Below are positions 16,401 through 22,387 of a DNA stretch of 23,745 nt, in pieces. The notes beneath the pieces were generated by a model. The model saw nothing but the letters and a program-made list of their open reading frames with translations. It did not search any database and was not told the origin of the DNA. The first letter of the stretch is position 1; every line of letters starts with the position of its first letter. This DNA comes from Clostridia bacterium. GTDB taxonomy: Bacteria; Bacillota; Clostridia; Christensenellales; Borkfalkiaceae. A program made the translations under genes and the position numbers. Location of the stretch: the NCBI GenBank assembly GCA_017620875.1, contig JAGAUH010000060.1, forward strand, positions 1-23,745, given 5' to 3'.

Positions 16401-18211
16401 GGTACGACGGCGTATTCGATTGGATGACCGATAAATCTCAATATCACAAAGGCGGTTCTACCGGATATACGGGTGTTAAAATTGCAGACTACGCAGAGCA
16501 AAAAGGCGTTAAACTTATCGCTTGGTTACATACCGGTCGTATAGATACCGAAAAACGTATGAACGAAGTTTTTGGTATGTTACAAGATATTGGTATTGCA
16601 GGTATTAAAGTAGACTTTTTTGATAGCGAATCTCAATGGACTATGGATTTATACCAAAAATTATACGCAAAAACTGCCGAATATCATTTACTTGGCATTT
16701 ATCACGGCTCTAATAAACCTACCGGCGAAAGAAGAACTTATCCACATATAATAAATAGAGAGGCCATTCCTGGCGAAGAATTAAATAATACAAAAGTTTC
16801 TCAACAATCTATCTACGCATTTTTAAGGGGTACCGTTGGTCCTACCGACTTAACGCCTTATATCTATACCGTAGGTACGGGCGACACCAATATGGCGTCT
16901 CAAATGGCGTTTAGTATTATTTACGAATCGGGTATGACTTGTTTTGCTTCTACCGCAGAAGAATATAGAGCGTTAAACGAAAACGTTAAATACTATTATA
17001 AAAATTTCCCTGATAGATGGGCAGACTTAAAACTAATTTCCGGCGAAGTTGGTAGCAAAATGAGTATTGCTCGTAAATCGCTAAATAATAAATGGTATAT
17101 CGGTTGTATTACCGTAGACGCTACAACGGATACCTTTAAACTAGATTTCTTAGATAGTGGCAAACAATATTACGCGCATATCTACACCGATAAAGACGAC
17201 AGAAATGCCGTAGATTATAATAAACAAACCGTAACTAATAATTCTAGCCTAACGCTTTCTGCTCGCGCAAACGGCGGTTACGTCGTTCTACTAGAAGAAA
17301 TTCACGTTTGTTCTTTCACAGAGAAAAATACCGATAGCAAATACTTCTCAACTAGCGCTACTTGTACTAGCCCTGCTAAATATTTTTATAGTTGTACTTG
17401 TGGTCAAAAAGGCTCTCAATTATTCGAATATGCCAGTGTAAATTCTTCTAACCATACTGGTTCTAGTGTACATGGTGGAACGGCAAACGTACATACAAAG
17501 TATAGTTGTTGTGGCGCAACTATTAGTTCTAAACATAGTTATACTACTACGGAAGAAGTAAAAGCAACTTGTACTACAAAAGGTACTACTAAATATTCTT
17601 GTACTTGTGGATATAGTTATACCGCGCAAGATATACCAACAATTGCTCACGACTTTACAAAACAAGTTGCAGAAGATAGTTATTTAGCAACAAAAGCTAC
17701 TTGCACTCAAAAGGCAACTTATTATACGTGTTGTAGCGAATGTGGATTATCTAGTAAAGGACAAACGGGCGAAACGACTTTTGCTAGCGGAACTTTTTTA
17801 GACCACGATTATGGAACTTGGATAGAAGAAATTCCTGCTCAAGTAGGCGTTAACGGAACTAAAGGACATTATCATTGTTCTACTTGTAATAAAGACTTTG
17901 ATATTAATAAAACCGTACTAAACGATTTAACTATACCTGCATTACCACAACCAGAGCCAGAAAGTTCTAGTTCTAGCGAGCCTAGTAGTCAAACACCTAG
18001 TTCGTCTTCTAGCGTGGTAGAAAGTAGTTCTAGTATAGTTTCTAGTCCACCTAGTTCTTCTAGCCAAGATATCTCTAGCGAAGTTTCTAGTAGCGCAACA
18101 CCTATACCAAGTAGGAGTGGTTGTATGGGCAATATTAGCCTAACCTACGCACTTTTACCACTAATGCTAGTTGCGTTTATAGTTATTGTAAAAAAGGCTA
18201 AAAAGCACTAA
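13424..18211 (+). CDS. Surface-anchored GH97-type glycosidase, paralog (1595 aa)
   Basis: AAAGGAG precedes the ATG. Architecture as in the preceding gene: signal peptide (1-35, cleavage near V-K-A), three NPCBM-like modules (about 41-540), Big_2-like domain (about 545-628), GH97 region (about 634-1290), Cys-rich repeats (about 1290-1500), Ser-rich stalk (about 1514-1560), then SGCMGN, a transmembrane helix and KKAKKH. Catalytic marks: YFILDDGW, GIKVDFFDS with D1064 as presumed nucleophile, and E1113 and E1119 in NREAIPGEE; the 55-residue gap D1064-E1119 equals that of the paralog. The Cys-rich region is longer than in the paralog and resembles that of the first secreted protein (NHTG..VHTKYSCCGA). 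The two enzymes may differ in specificity: this copy has Asp where the other has Met before GW in the catalytic barrel and lacks its ~20-residue insert. It has its own promoter and a structured leader. Confidence 0.88.
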   Translation: MKLFKKISMAVFSLILAFSCGLIIKEFIPQKQVKAAENTYKYRYLSDMSVASSFNLWQTYTLNSPLSPSDTINNSILLKRGGGKVDEKFTKAIVFNRGDANQEGGVVFNLSGLNATRFTSVIGINQTTTFLDDANAGVASFKVYGNGNVLFSDNVVYSRTSKYGFIDIDITGITELKLVTYDSGEKSINCEHAVFANPRIYGTNLVGGIEGSSLDLSEMPYEYKENLFYYDNVAINEAFPIPDDASAVIPLSLRNSNGTNDVYSKGICLQANNDDTGANPTKIGWEISGTGAYLFTAKIGINQRNGLQETQGTVKFQIRFRQQDVNANADVIAWTSETFTRSTPAQDISIKVPANATHIILAVLNAGDGSAFDNGSFVNPKLHCNCIDVSSMTASATNMGYGDLLYNETMDGKATLYNIIKENETLTYNQHTYFDKNLFTHATSTVDFSVQNMDVNRFVAYVGITSTKVGSDGIIFSVYADGTQIGSNISVVQYQQMTKLDVLVPAGTKTITLKAESAIGDNNSDHAIWCAPVFFGNNVSGTKSISLTAENDSLAVGESTNFKLYYCTFDNKVTSVSNFSVTSSNSSVATVNGKTVTAKAVGSAEIHVSVNIDGVTYSTYTNIVVGSSSSSTNAQLNLASPDGNTKIIVTLRDGWIDYSATKGGNLFVEKSRMGVKTSYGDMWYGFTFKSLSSVRTIDETYDTYSGKYAGHRNYCKEQDITFTHSSGATLKVIARAYNDGVAFRYVITGKNGESFTMINENTSICLPFFSTTWSSIMPENGTASGKQYTHEQTATQTMIGSFSKYKVIPFMYKTPDGIYCLMTESDLDGSYWGSVLYSEYIKIVRLGKSKQQTTDLTVSSGTLTMPWRAFMAGTLEEVVKSNMVEDLAPAAIEDPSGDNWDWVDPGIASWSWMDGVNQFHNGTNKNWNEVVIGWQKNPEAIKKYIDLAAEMGWEYFILDDGWQPWTAVSSLKDGSGNINGEPVDPGWQNFEKWYDGVFDWMTDKSQYHKGGSTGYTGVKIADYAEQKGVKLIAWLHTGRIDTEKRMNEVFGMLQDIGIAGIKVDFFDSESQWTMDLYQKLYAKTAEYHLLGIYHGSNKPTGERRTYPHIINREAIPGEELNNTKVSQQSIYAFLRGTVGPTDLTPYIYTVGTGDTNMASQMAFSIIYESGMTCFASTAEEYRALNENVKYYYKNFPDRWADLKLISGEVGSKMSIARKSLNNKWYIGCITVDATTDTFKLDFLDSGKQYYAHIYTDKDDRNAVDYNKQTVTNNSSLTLSARANGGYVVLLEEIHVCSFTEKNTDSKYFSTSATCTSPAKYFYSCTCGQKGSQLFEYASVNSSNHTGSSVHGGTANVHTKYSCCGATISSKHSYTTTEEVKATCTTKGTTKYSCTCGYSYTAQDIPTIAHDFTKQVAEDSYLATKATCTQKATYYTCCSECGLSSKGQTGETTFASGTFLDHDYGTWIEEIPAQVGVNGTKGHYHCSTCNKDFDINKTVLNDLTIPALPQPEPESSSSSEPSSQTPSSSSSVVESSSSIVSSPPSSSSQDISSEVSSSATPIPSRSGCMGNISLTYALLPLMLVAFIVIVKKAKKH

Positions 18212-18280
18212 AAATAAGTCTATAAGTCGATAAACAATATTTTTATATAAAATTATTGTTTACAACTTAACAAAAAAATT

Positions 18281-18314
18281 AAGATACCAAGAAAATTCTT
18301 GGTATCTTTTTTTT
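18281..18314 (+). terminator. Intrinsic terminator of the second GH97 gene
   Basis: AAGATACCAAGA (18281-18292) pairs with TCTTGGTATCTT (18297-18308) around a four-base loop and is followed by a run of T to 18314. A weaker inverted repeat, TAAACAATA/TATTGTTTA, lies about 30-60 bases before it. Confidence 0.92.
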
Positions 18315-18434
18315 AATATTAAGTTAAGTTTTTAATAATTTTACTAATGCTTATTTTTTTGTTTTTACACGTTTAGAGTAATAAATAAAAATTTACTAAT
18401 TATTAATTACATTGTATCATTATATTTTTTACAC

Positions 18435-18916
18435 GTCATTCTAAGCGAGTGTAACGAGCGTGAGAATCTTATAATAAATACTCACCTTGTCATTCTGAGC
18501 AAATTTTAATTTGCGTGAGAATCTTACTATATAATACTACCTATTCTTTATTCGTCATTCTGAGTTTACGGTAGTAAACGTAGAAATCTATTTAAAACAC
18601 AAACTTATATAACAAAAAAAGACTCCCACGGCTAGCGTCTCAGAGTGACAAAATAAGGTTATGTAATATATTTTTTTATTATAATTTTGCCTTTTTATTT
18701 TGTTATACTCGGCACAGGTATTTTTTATATATAAACATTACCTATCCTTAATAGTCATACTCGCTTTGCGGGTATCTTAATTATATAAATATTTTTAATA
18801 TCCTTGCTATATACTCGGCACGGGTATCTTTGCCTTTTGGCAACCTTTTAAAAATTTGCTATACTTTTATTTTGTTTTTGCTATGCAAAAAAGATTCCCA
18901 CTATCGTGAGAATGAC
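18435..18916. repeat. Right cluster of small hairpin repeats (eight units, two further hairpins)
   Basis: Plus-strand units: 18435-18470, 18489-18525, 18554-18589 (GTCATTCT... to ...AATCT), 18701-18724 (degenerate, TATACTCGGCACAGGTAT), 18754-18778 and 18809-18830 (ATACTCG..CGGGTATCTT). Minus-strand units: 18620-18650 (GTCACTCT..GGGAGTCTT) and 18891-18916, identical over its length to the unit at 3872. Between the last two lie TTGCC/GGCAA (18830-18843) and TTTTTGC/GCAAAAA (18875-18891). The stretch 18.2-19.08 kb contains no convincing ORF, and these repeats are its main content. Confidence 0.85.
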
Positions 18917-18922
18917 AATATA

Positions 18923-18962
18923 TATAAAATACTCATATTATGTATATAATACTCATATTACG
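18923..18962. repeat. Two tandem 20-bp direct repeats
   Basis: TATAAAATACTCATATTATG (18923-18942) is followed directly by TATATAATACTCATATTACG (18943-18962), 17 of 20 positions equal. It abuts the right hairpin cluster. No function is apparent; the region 18963-19080 is AT-rich and holds nothing I can name. Confidence 0.6.
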
Positions 18963-19080
18963 TAAAAATGACTAAAAGAATATATACTCTTTTACTACTA
19001 TCGTTTTTAATGAGTGTGATTTTCTACTTATCTATAAACCTTTAATACCACGCGACTATCTCGTGCTTTTTCTTTTATAT

Positions 19081-19115
19081 AAAAAAAACACCTACTATAA
19101 AAAGTAAGTGTTTTT
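19081..19115 (-). terminator. Distal terminator of the jag operon
   Basis: On the minus strand a 13-bp stem (19103-19115 with 19084-19096, one G.U) has a six-base loop and is followed by a run of eight T. On the plus strand the G.U becomes a C-A mismatch, so the minus strand is favoured. Confidence 0.75.
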
Positions 19116-19120
19116 ATTAG

Positions 19121-19250
19121 TTTAAATAATGATAGGTTTTAACTTTTAGATACAAGTCAGACGCAAAAAAGGTATTAGCAAAAAAACTAATACCTTAATT
19201 TTACTTAAATAATGAAAGATTAAACTTTCTAGTTGCAAGTTATACGCGAA
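19121..19250. repeat. Diverged direct repeat (~48 bp, two copies) after the terminators
   Basis: 19121-19168 and 19204-19250 share the pattern TTAAATAATGA-AG-TT-AACTTT-AG-T-CAAGT-A-ACGC-AAA. Each copy directly follows a hairpin terminator in plus-strand order, so hairpin plus repeat looks like a duplicated module. The second copy supplies the left arm of the GC-rich structured segment. Confidence 0.6.
19169..19196 (-). terminator. Proximal terminator of the jag operon
   Basis: AAGGTATTAG (19169-19178) and CTAATACCTT (19187-19196) form a perfect 10-bp stem with an eight-base loop. On the minus strand it is followed by TTTTTT. It stands about 140 bases beyond the jag stop codon, after a GC-rich structured segment. 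Confidence 0.8.
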
Positions 19251-19340
19251 AGACGAGCACAACAAAGGCGCGTACGTCTGTACGTAACTGCAGTTGGGCG
19301 CAATCTGACAAAGTAGAACGCCGCAAATAGGAAGTTTAAT
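19219..19340. other. GC-rich structured segment of unknown nature after jag
   Basis: An 18-base arm (19219-19236, ATTAAACTTTCTAGTTGC) pairs with 19323-19340 (GCAAATAGGAAGTTTAAT). Read on the plus strand 16 pairs are Watson-Crick, one is U.G and one is a mismatch. The enclosed ~86 bases are far richer in G and C than anything around them and hold nested palindromes: CGTAC..GTACG, AACTGCAGTT, and GCGC on both sides of these. The right arm includes the jag stop codon. No ORF or tRNA is visible. It may be a structured RNA or a small mobile repeat. Confidence 0.5.
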
Positions 19341-20175
19341 TGTCGTCTTTTAGGCTATTACCTAAAAACGTTATGTTACCAAATCCGCTACTTTTTTTAC
19401 CTTTAACGGAACTACCGTTTCTGTTTCCGCCTTTAAAGCCTTTATTATCTCTTTTATAACCGCCGTTTCTGTTGTTGTTATAACGTGGTTTAAAGTTTTT
19501 AGGGATAATAACGATATATCTATTAGGGTCTTTACCTTCTGACTCGGTAGTGATATCTTCTCTATCTGCAAGTGTAGAGTGGATAATTCTTCTTTCAAAA
19601 GGGTTCATTGGTTCTAATTTAATTTTTCTACCCTTAGCAACTGCTTTATCTGCAAGTTTAACAGCAAGTGCCTTTAAAGTTTCTTCTCTTTTTTCTCTAT
19701 AACCTTCGCAATTAACGATAACTCTACGGTAAGTATCTCTACCTTTATTAGCAATTGCACCTGCAAGAGTTTGTAAACTATCTAAAATTTCCCCGCGGTA
19801 GCCAATTAAACTACTAGTTTTTTCGCTAGATAAAGTTAGCGTAATTAAGTTTTCTTCTTCTACGGCAGAAATAGTAACTTCTAGGTTTAAATAAGCAAAT
19901 AAATCGGTTAAAAATTCTACTGCTCTTTGGCTATCAGATTTTCCGTCTTCGTTTACTATTTTTTCGACCTTTTCTTCTTTTCCTTCTTTAACTTCGTCTG
20001 TTTCTACGGTTTTAACGGTAACTTTTACTTGAGCAGGTTTGCTACCAATACCAAAAATACCTTTTTTACCTTCGTCAATAATTTCTATTTTAGCATCGGC
20101 AAGGGTAATATTTAAGTCTTTTAAACCATTTGCTATAGCATCTTCTATGGTTTTTCCGCTATAAACGTTATCCAT
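19336..20175 (-). CDS. jag: RNA-binding protein Jag/KhpB with an extra basic tail
   Basis: 279 residues. Residues 1-52 match the Jag N-terminal domain (SGKTIEDAI..GL, GKKGIFGIGSKPA). About 53-84 is a charged linker. A KH domain lies at about 85-155 with its nucleic-acid loop G-Y-R-G (125-128), and an R3H domain at about 160-225 with R196 and H199 in ERRIIHS. KhpB partners with KhpA in RNA binding and affects cell elongation in Bacillota. The family usually ends soon after YIVIIPK. Here a further ~50 residues rich in Asn, Gly, Arg and Lys follow (227-279), resembling an RGG-type disordered RNA-binding tail. An AAGGAGAA-like site precedes the ATG. It is the last gene of the rpmH-rnpA-yidD-yidC-jag operon, 11 bases after yidC. 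Confidence 0.93.
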   Translation of the reverse strand: MDNVYSGKTIEDAIANGLKDLNITLADAKIEIIDEGKKGIFGIGSKPAQVKVTVKTVETDEVKEGKEEKVEKIVNEDGKSDSQRAVEFLTDLFAYLNLEVTISAVEEENLITLTLSSEKTSSLIGYRGEILDSLQTLAGAIANKGRDTYRRVIVNCEGYREKREETLKALAVKLADKAVAKGRKIKLEPMNPFERRIIHSTLADREDITTESEGKDPNRYIVIIPKNFKPRYNNNRNGGYKRDNKGFKGGNRNGSSVKGKKSSGFGNITFLGNSLKDDN

Positions 20176-20186
20176 AATGTTCTCCT

Positions 20187-21584
20187 TTACTTTTTAATTT
20201 TTATTCTTTTATCTTTTTGTAGTTCTTCTTGTATAGCCTTTTTTTCAAACACTTTTTTAACGATTAAATTAATTAGTAGAGAAGATACTATACTAAACGC
20301 CGAACTTATAATCATGTAAATAGAAAAAGATGCGGTATAAATAAACGCGAATACACCAAACATAATAGGCATAATCCACTTCATCATTTTTTGAGTTTGG
20401 CCTGCGGTAGAATTTGCACCTTCTACGGTTTGCAATTCCATTTGAGATTTTTGCTCTTTTTCCATAATTAATTGGGATAAAAACATAACTGCAATAGATA
20501 AAACGACTAATATAAAATAACCGTTTTTAGATGCTTTTTCCGCGCCCATTTTAGCGGTTAAAATATTATATTGTTCGCCTTCCATAGCGTATGCACTAGC
20601 ACCTTCTAACGGATGTTTAAAAGTACTATCTGCAACCCAAATATTTTTTATCCATAAAAATCCGTCTTTTTCTTTATAATAAGCGTCTCTAGCAGCCATT
20701 TGAGGCTCTATAATTAACACTTGGTTATAATAGTTTAACGGAACGTAATTTTGTATATAATAGTTTACCAAAATATCTTTTATTTCGGTAGCAGTTTTGC
20801 CGTCTTCTATGCTATCTATTACTTCGTAAGTATAACCAACTACTTTTTCTTCTTCTATTATCGGTGTTTGTTTAAAATAATCGTCTACTATTTTAGTTAA
20901 AGTGGAGCCATTTAATATCGTATATCTTAAACTAGCATCAGAAAAATCTTTATAAAGGGTAGTATCACCCGTTGTAGCGTCGTTATATTTATTTACGTAG
21001 TTTTCTGCTAAATAATCGTTATAACCCTTTATAGGTTGTCCGTCGTGTCCTAAAACTAAATTATTACTATCGTTATTAAACTCTGTAAGTTTTGATATAT
21101 CTAAATTATTTTCGCTATCTAAAATTTCTAAAGAATAAATTTTTGTATTATAAGCGTTTATCATTTCGTTAGCGAAACGACGGTTTGCATAGGTAGAATA
21201 ATCGTTAAAAGCGCCAATTACTACAAAGAAAATTATAATAGACAAAATACTTGGCAAACAAGACGAGAAAGGCGAATAACCTTCCTTTTTTTGTAGCGCC
21301 ATAACTTTTTGTTGATATAATTGCTTATCGTTTGCGTATTGTTTTTGTAATTTTTCTAACTCAGGACGCATTTTTTCCATTTTTATAGCGTTCTTTTTGG
21401 TAGAAACCTTACTCATAACGTCAAATGGTAGAGTAATTAACTTTAAAATTAGCGTAAACAAAATTACGCCTACTCCTATTCCGTAAGCAGGCTTATCGCA
21501 TATTACACTAATTATTTTACCTATCCAATTTAGTTTAGAAGGGCTTATGTTATCTAAAATAACTGTACTTAAAAAATTTAACAC
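20187..21584 (-). CDS. yidC: Membrane protein insertase YidC/Oxa1 with a large extracytoplasmic insert
   Basis: 465 residues, against roughly 250-290 for most Gram-positive YidC. TM1 is at about 34-54, followed by the cytoplasmic coiled-coil hairpin (MEKMRPELEKLQKQY), TM2 at about 107-126, and the conserved FLWIKNIW segment at 309-316. TM3 lies at about 355-373 and the last hydrophobic helices at about 403-442, then a basic tail (KDKRIKIKK). Between TM2 and FLWI lies an insertion of ~180 mostly polar residues (127-305) that should face outside the cell. The groove position usually held by Arg appears to be Lys48. No lipoprotein signal is present. It inserts membrane proteins with or without SecYEG. 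Position between yidD and jag is canonical. Confidence 0.95.
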   Translation of the reverse strand: MLNFLSTVILDNISPSKLNWIGKIISVICDKPAYGIGVGVILFTLILKLITLPFDVMSKVSTKKNAIKMEKMRPELEKLQKQYANDKQLYQQKVMALQKKEGYSPFSSCLPSILSIIIFFVVIGAFNDYSTYANRRFANEMINAYNTKIYSLEILDSENNLDISKLTEFNNDSNNLVLGHDGQPIKGYNDYLAENYVNKYNDATTGDTTLYKDFSDASLRYTILNGSTLTKIVDDYFKQTPIIEEEKVVGYTYEVIDSIEDGKTATEIKDILVNYYIQNYVPLNYYNQVLIIEPQMAARDAYYKEKDGFLWIKNIWVADSTFKHPLEGASAYAMEGEQYNILTAKMGAEKASKNGYFILVVLSIAVMFLSQLIMEKEQKSQMELQTVEGANSTAGQTQKMMKWIMPIMFGVFAFIYTASFSIYMIISSAFSIVSSLLINLIVKKVFEKKAIQEELQKDKRIKIKK

Positions 21585-21598
21585 AATTTTCCTTTAGG

Positions 21599-21847
21599 CT
21601 ATAATAGCCATTTAATATCTTTTTTTCTGTCCGGTGGAGGATCGAACCCACCCTTTGTAAATGGATTACACCTAAGCAATCGCCAAATAATTAAAGGTAT
21701 TGCGGTAAAAATAGTTCTTTTTTGTAAACACTCTATTGCGTATACGCTACAAGTTGGCGTATACGGACATCTTGCTCCTGTAAACCCAGATAAAAATTTA
21801 CGATAAAATTTTATTATTAAAATTAATAGTTTATTTATTATCTTCAT
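21599..21847 (-). CDS. yidD: Membrane protein insertion efficiency factor YidD
   Basis: 82 residues with the full family signature: an amphipathic N-terminus (IIKFYRKFLS), RCPYTPTCSVYA (about residues 26-37) and RCNPFTKGGFDPPP (about 59-72). YidD is a small membrane-associated factor that helps YidC-dependent insertion. It overlaps the end of rnpA by 17 bases and is 14 bases from yidC, the usual arrangement. Confidence 0.96.
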   Translation of the reverse strand: MKIINKLLILIIKFYRKFLSGFTGARCPYTPTCSVYAIECLQKRTIFTAIPLIIWRLLRCNPFTKGGFDPPPDRKKDIKWLL

Positions 21848-22157
21848 TTAGGTTTTCCTTAGAGATTAGATATTTTAAATCTTCGCTAAACGTTTTTACG
21901 CTATAACTAGGGTATACCTTTGGTATAATTGCTATAAAATAATTACCTAAATTTTTACTATTTTCTAAAAAAGCAACCCTTAATAATCGCTTAACGTAGT
22001 TTCGTTGCACGGCTTTTCCGTGTTTTTTACTAACGCAATATCCTACCTTTAATATTGGTGATTTTATATAAACCATTATTAGCGACCTAGAAACCACCTT
22101 TTTCCCTTTAGAAAAAACGTAGTCGAAATCGCAACTTCTTTTAAGCGTATTTTTCAT
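21831..22157 (-). CDS. rnpA: Ribonuclease P protein component
   Basis: 108 residues: it begins L-K-R-S-x-DF and has the central basic signature (AVQRNYVKRLLR, about residues 49-60) that contacts the RNase P RNA. The GYCVSKKHGKA strand comes before it. RnpA is the protein subunit that helps the ribozyme process the 5' ends of tRNAs. It lies four bases after rpmH and overlaps yidD, so it is surely cotranscribed with both. Confidence 0.96.
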   Translation of the reverse strand: MKNTLKRSCDFDYVFSKGKKVVSRSLIMVYIKSPILKVGYCVSKKHGKAVQRNYVKRLLRVAFLENSKNLGNYFIAIIPKVYPSYSVKTFSEDLKYLISKENLNEDNK

Positions 22158-22161
22158 TTAA

Positions 22162-22296
22162 TTAAGCAGATATTTTATGTCTACCTCTTGCTCTTCTTCT
22201 CTTAAGTACGTTTCTTCCGCTTTTAGTAGCCATTCTTTTTCTAAATCCGTGTACTTTGCTTCTTTGTCTCTTTTTTGGTTGATAAGTTCTTTTCAT
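22162..22296 (-). CDS. rpmH: 50S ribosomal protein L34 (bL34)
   Basis: 44 codons, easily missed for size. The product starts [14 protein letters not shown], continues [14 protein letters not shown] and ends [11 protein letters not shown], matching L34 throughout. AAGGAG lies seven bases before the ATG at 22296. A consensus promoter stands about 45 bases upstream. It heads the operon with rnpA, yidD, yidC and jag. Confidence 0.97.
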   Translation of the reverse strand: MKRTYQPKKRQRSKVHGFRKRMATKSGRNVLKRRRARGRHKISA

Positions 22297-22341
22297 GATG
22301 TTTCTCCTTAATTTTTCTTAAAAATTTTTACAACTTTTAAG

Positions 22342-22371
22342 ATTATATATTATTTTTTTATTTTTTGTCAA
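22342..22371 (-). promoter_or_regulatory. Consensus sigma-A promoter of the rpmH operon
   Basis: Minus strand: TTGACA (22366-22371), an 18-base A-rich spacer, TATAAT (22342-22347). Both hexamers are perfect. It lies between the dnaN stop and rpmH and would give a leader of about 40 bases. Confidence 0.85.
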
Positions 22372-22387
22372 TTAAATTACCCTTAAA

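Noticed and set aside
12961..18208. LPXTG sortase signal on the GH97 proteins
   Set aside because: No LPXTG-like pentapeptide precedes the C-terminal helix in either protein; a GC-x-GN motif stands there instead.
3829..18916. Hairpin repeats as insertion-sequence ends
   Set aside because: No transposase or remnant is visible anywhere in the window, and each unit is a complete small hairpin rather than one end of a longer element.
19237..19322. tRNA or 5S rRNA gene in the GC-rich segment
   Set aside because: No cloverleaf, TTCRA arm or 5S-like core can be drawn; palindromes are nested differently.
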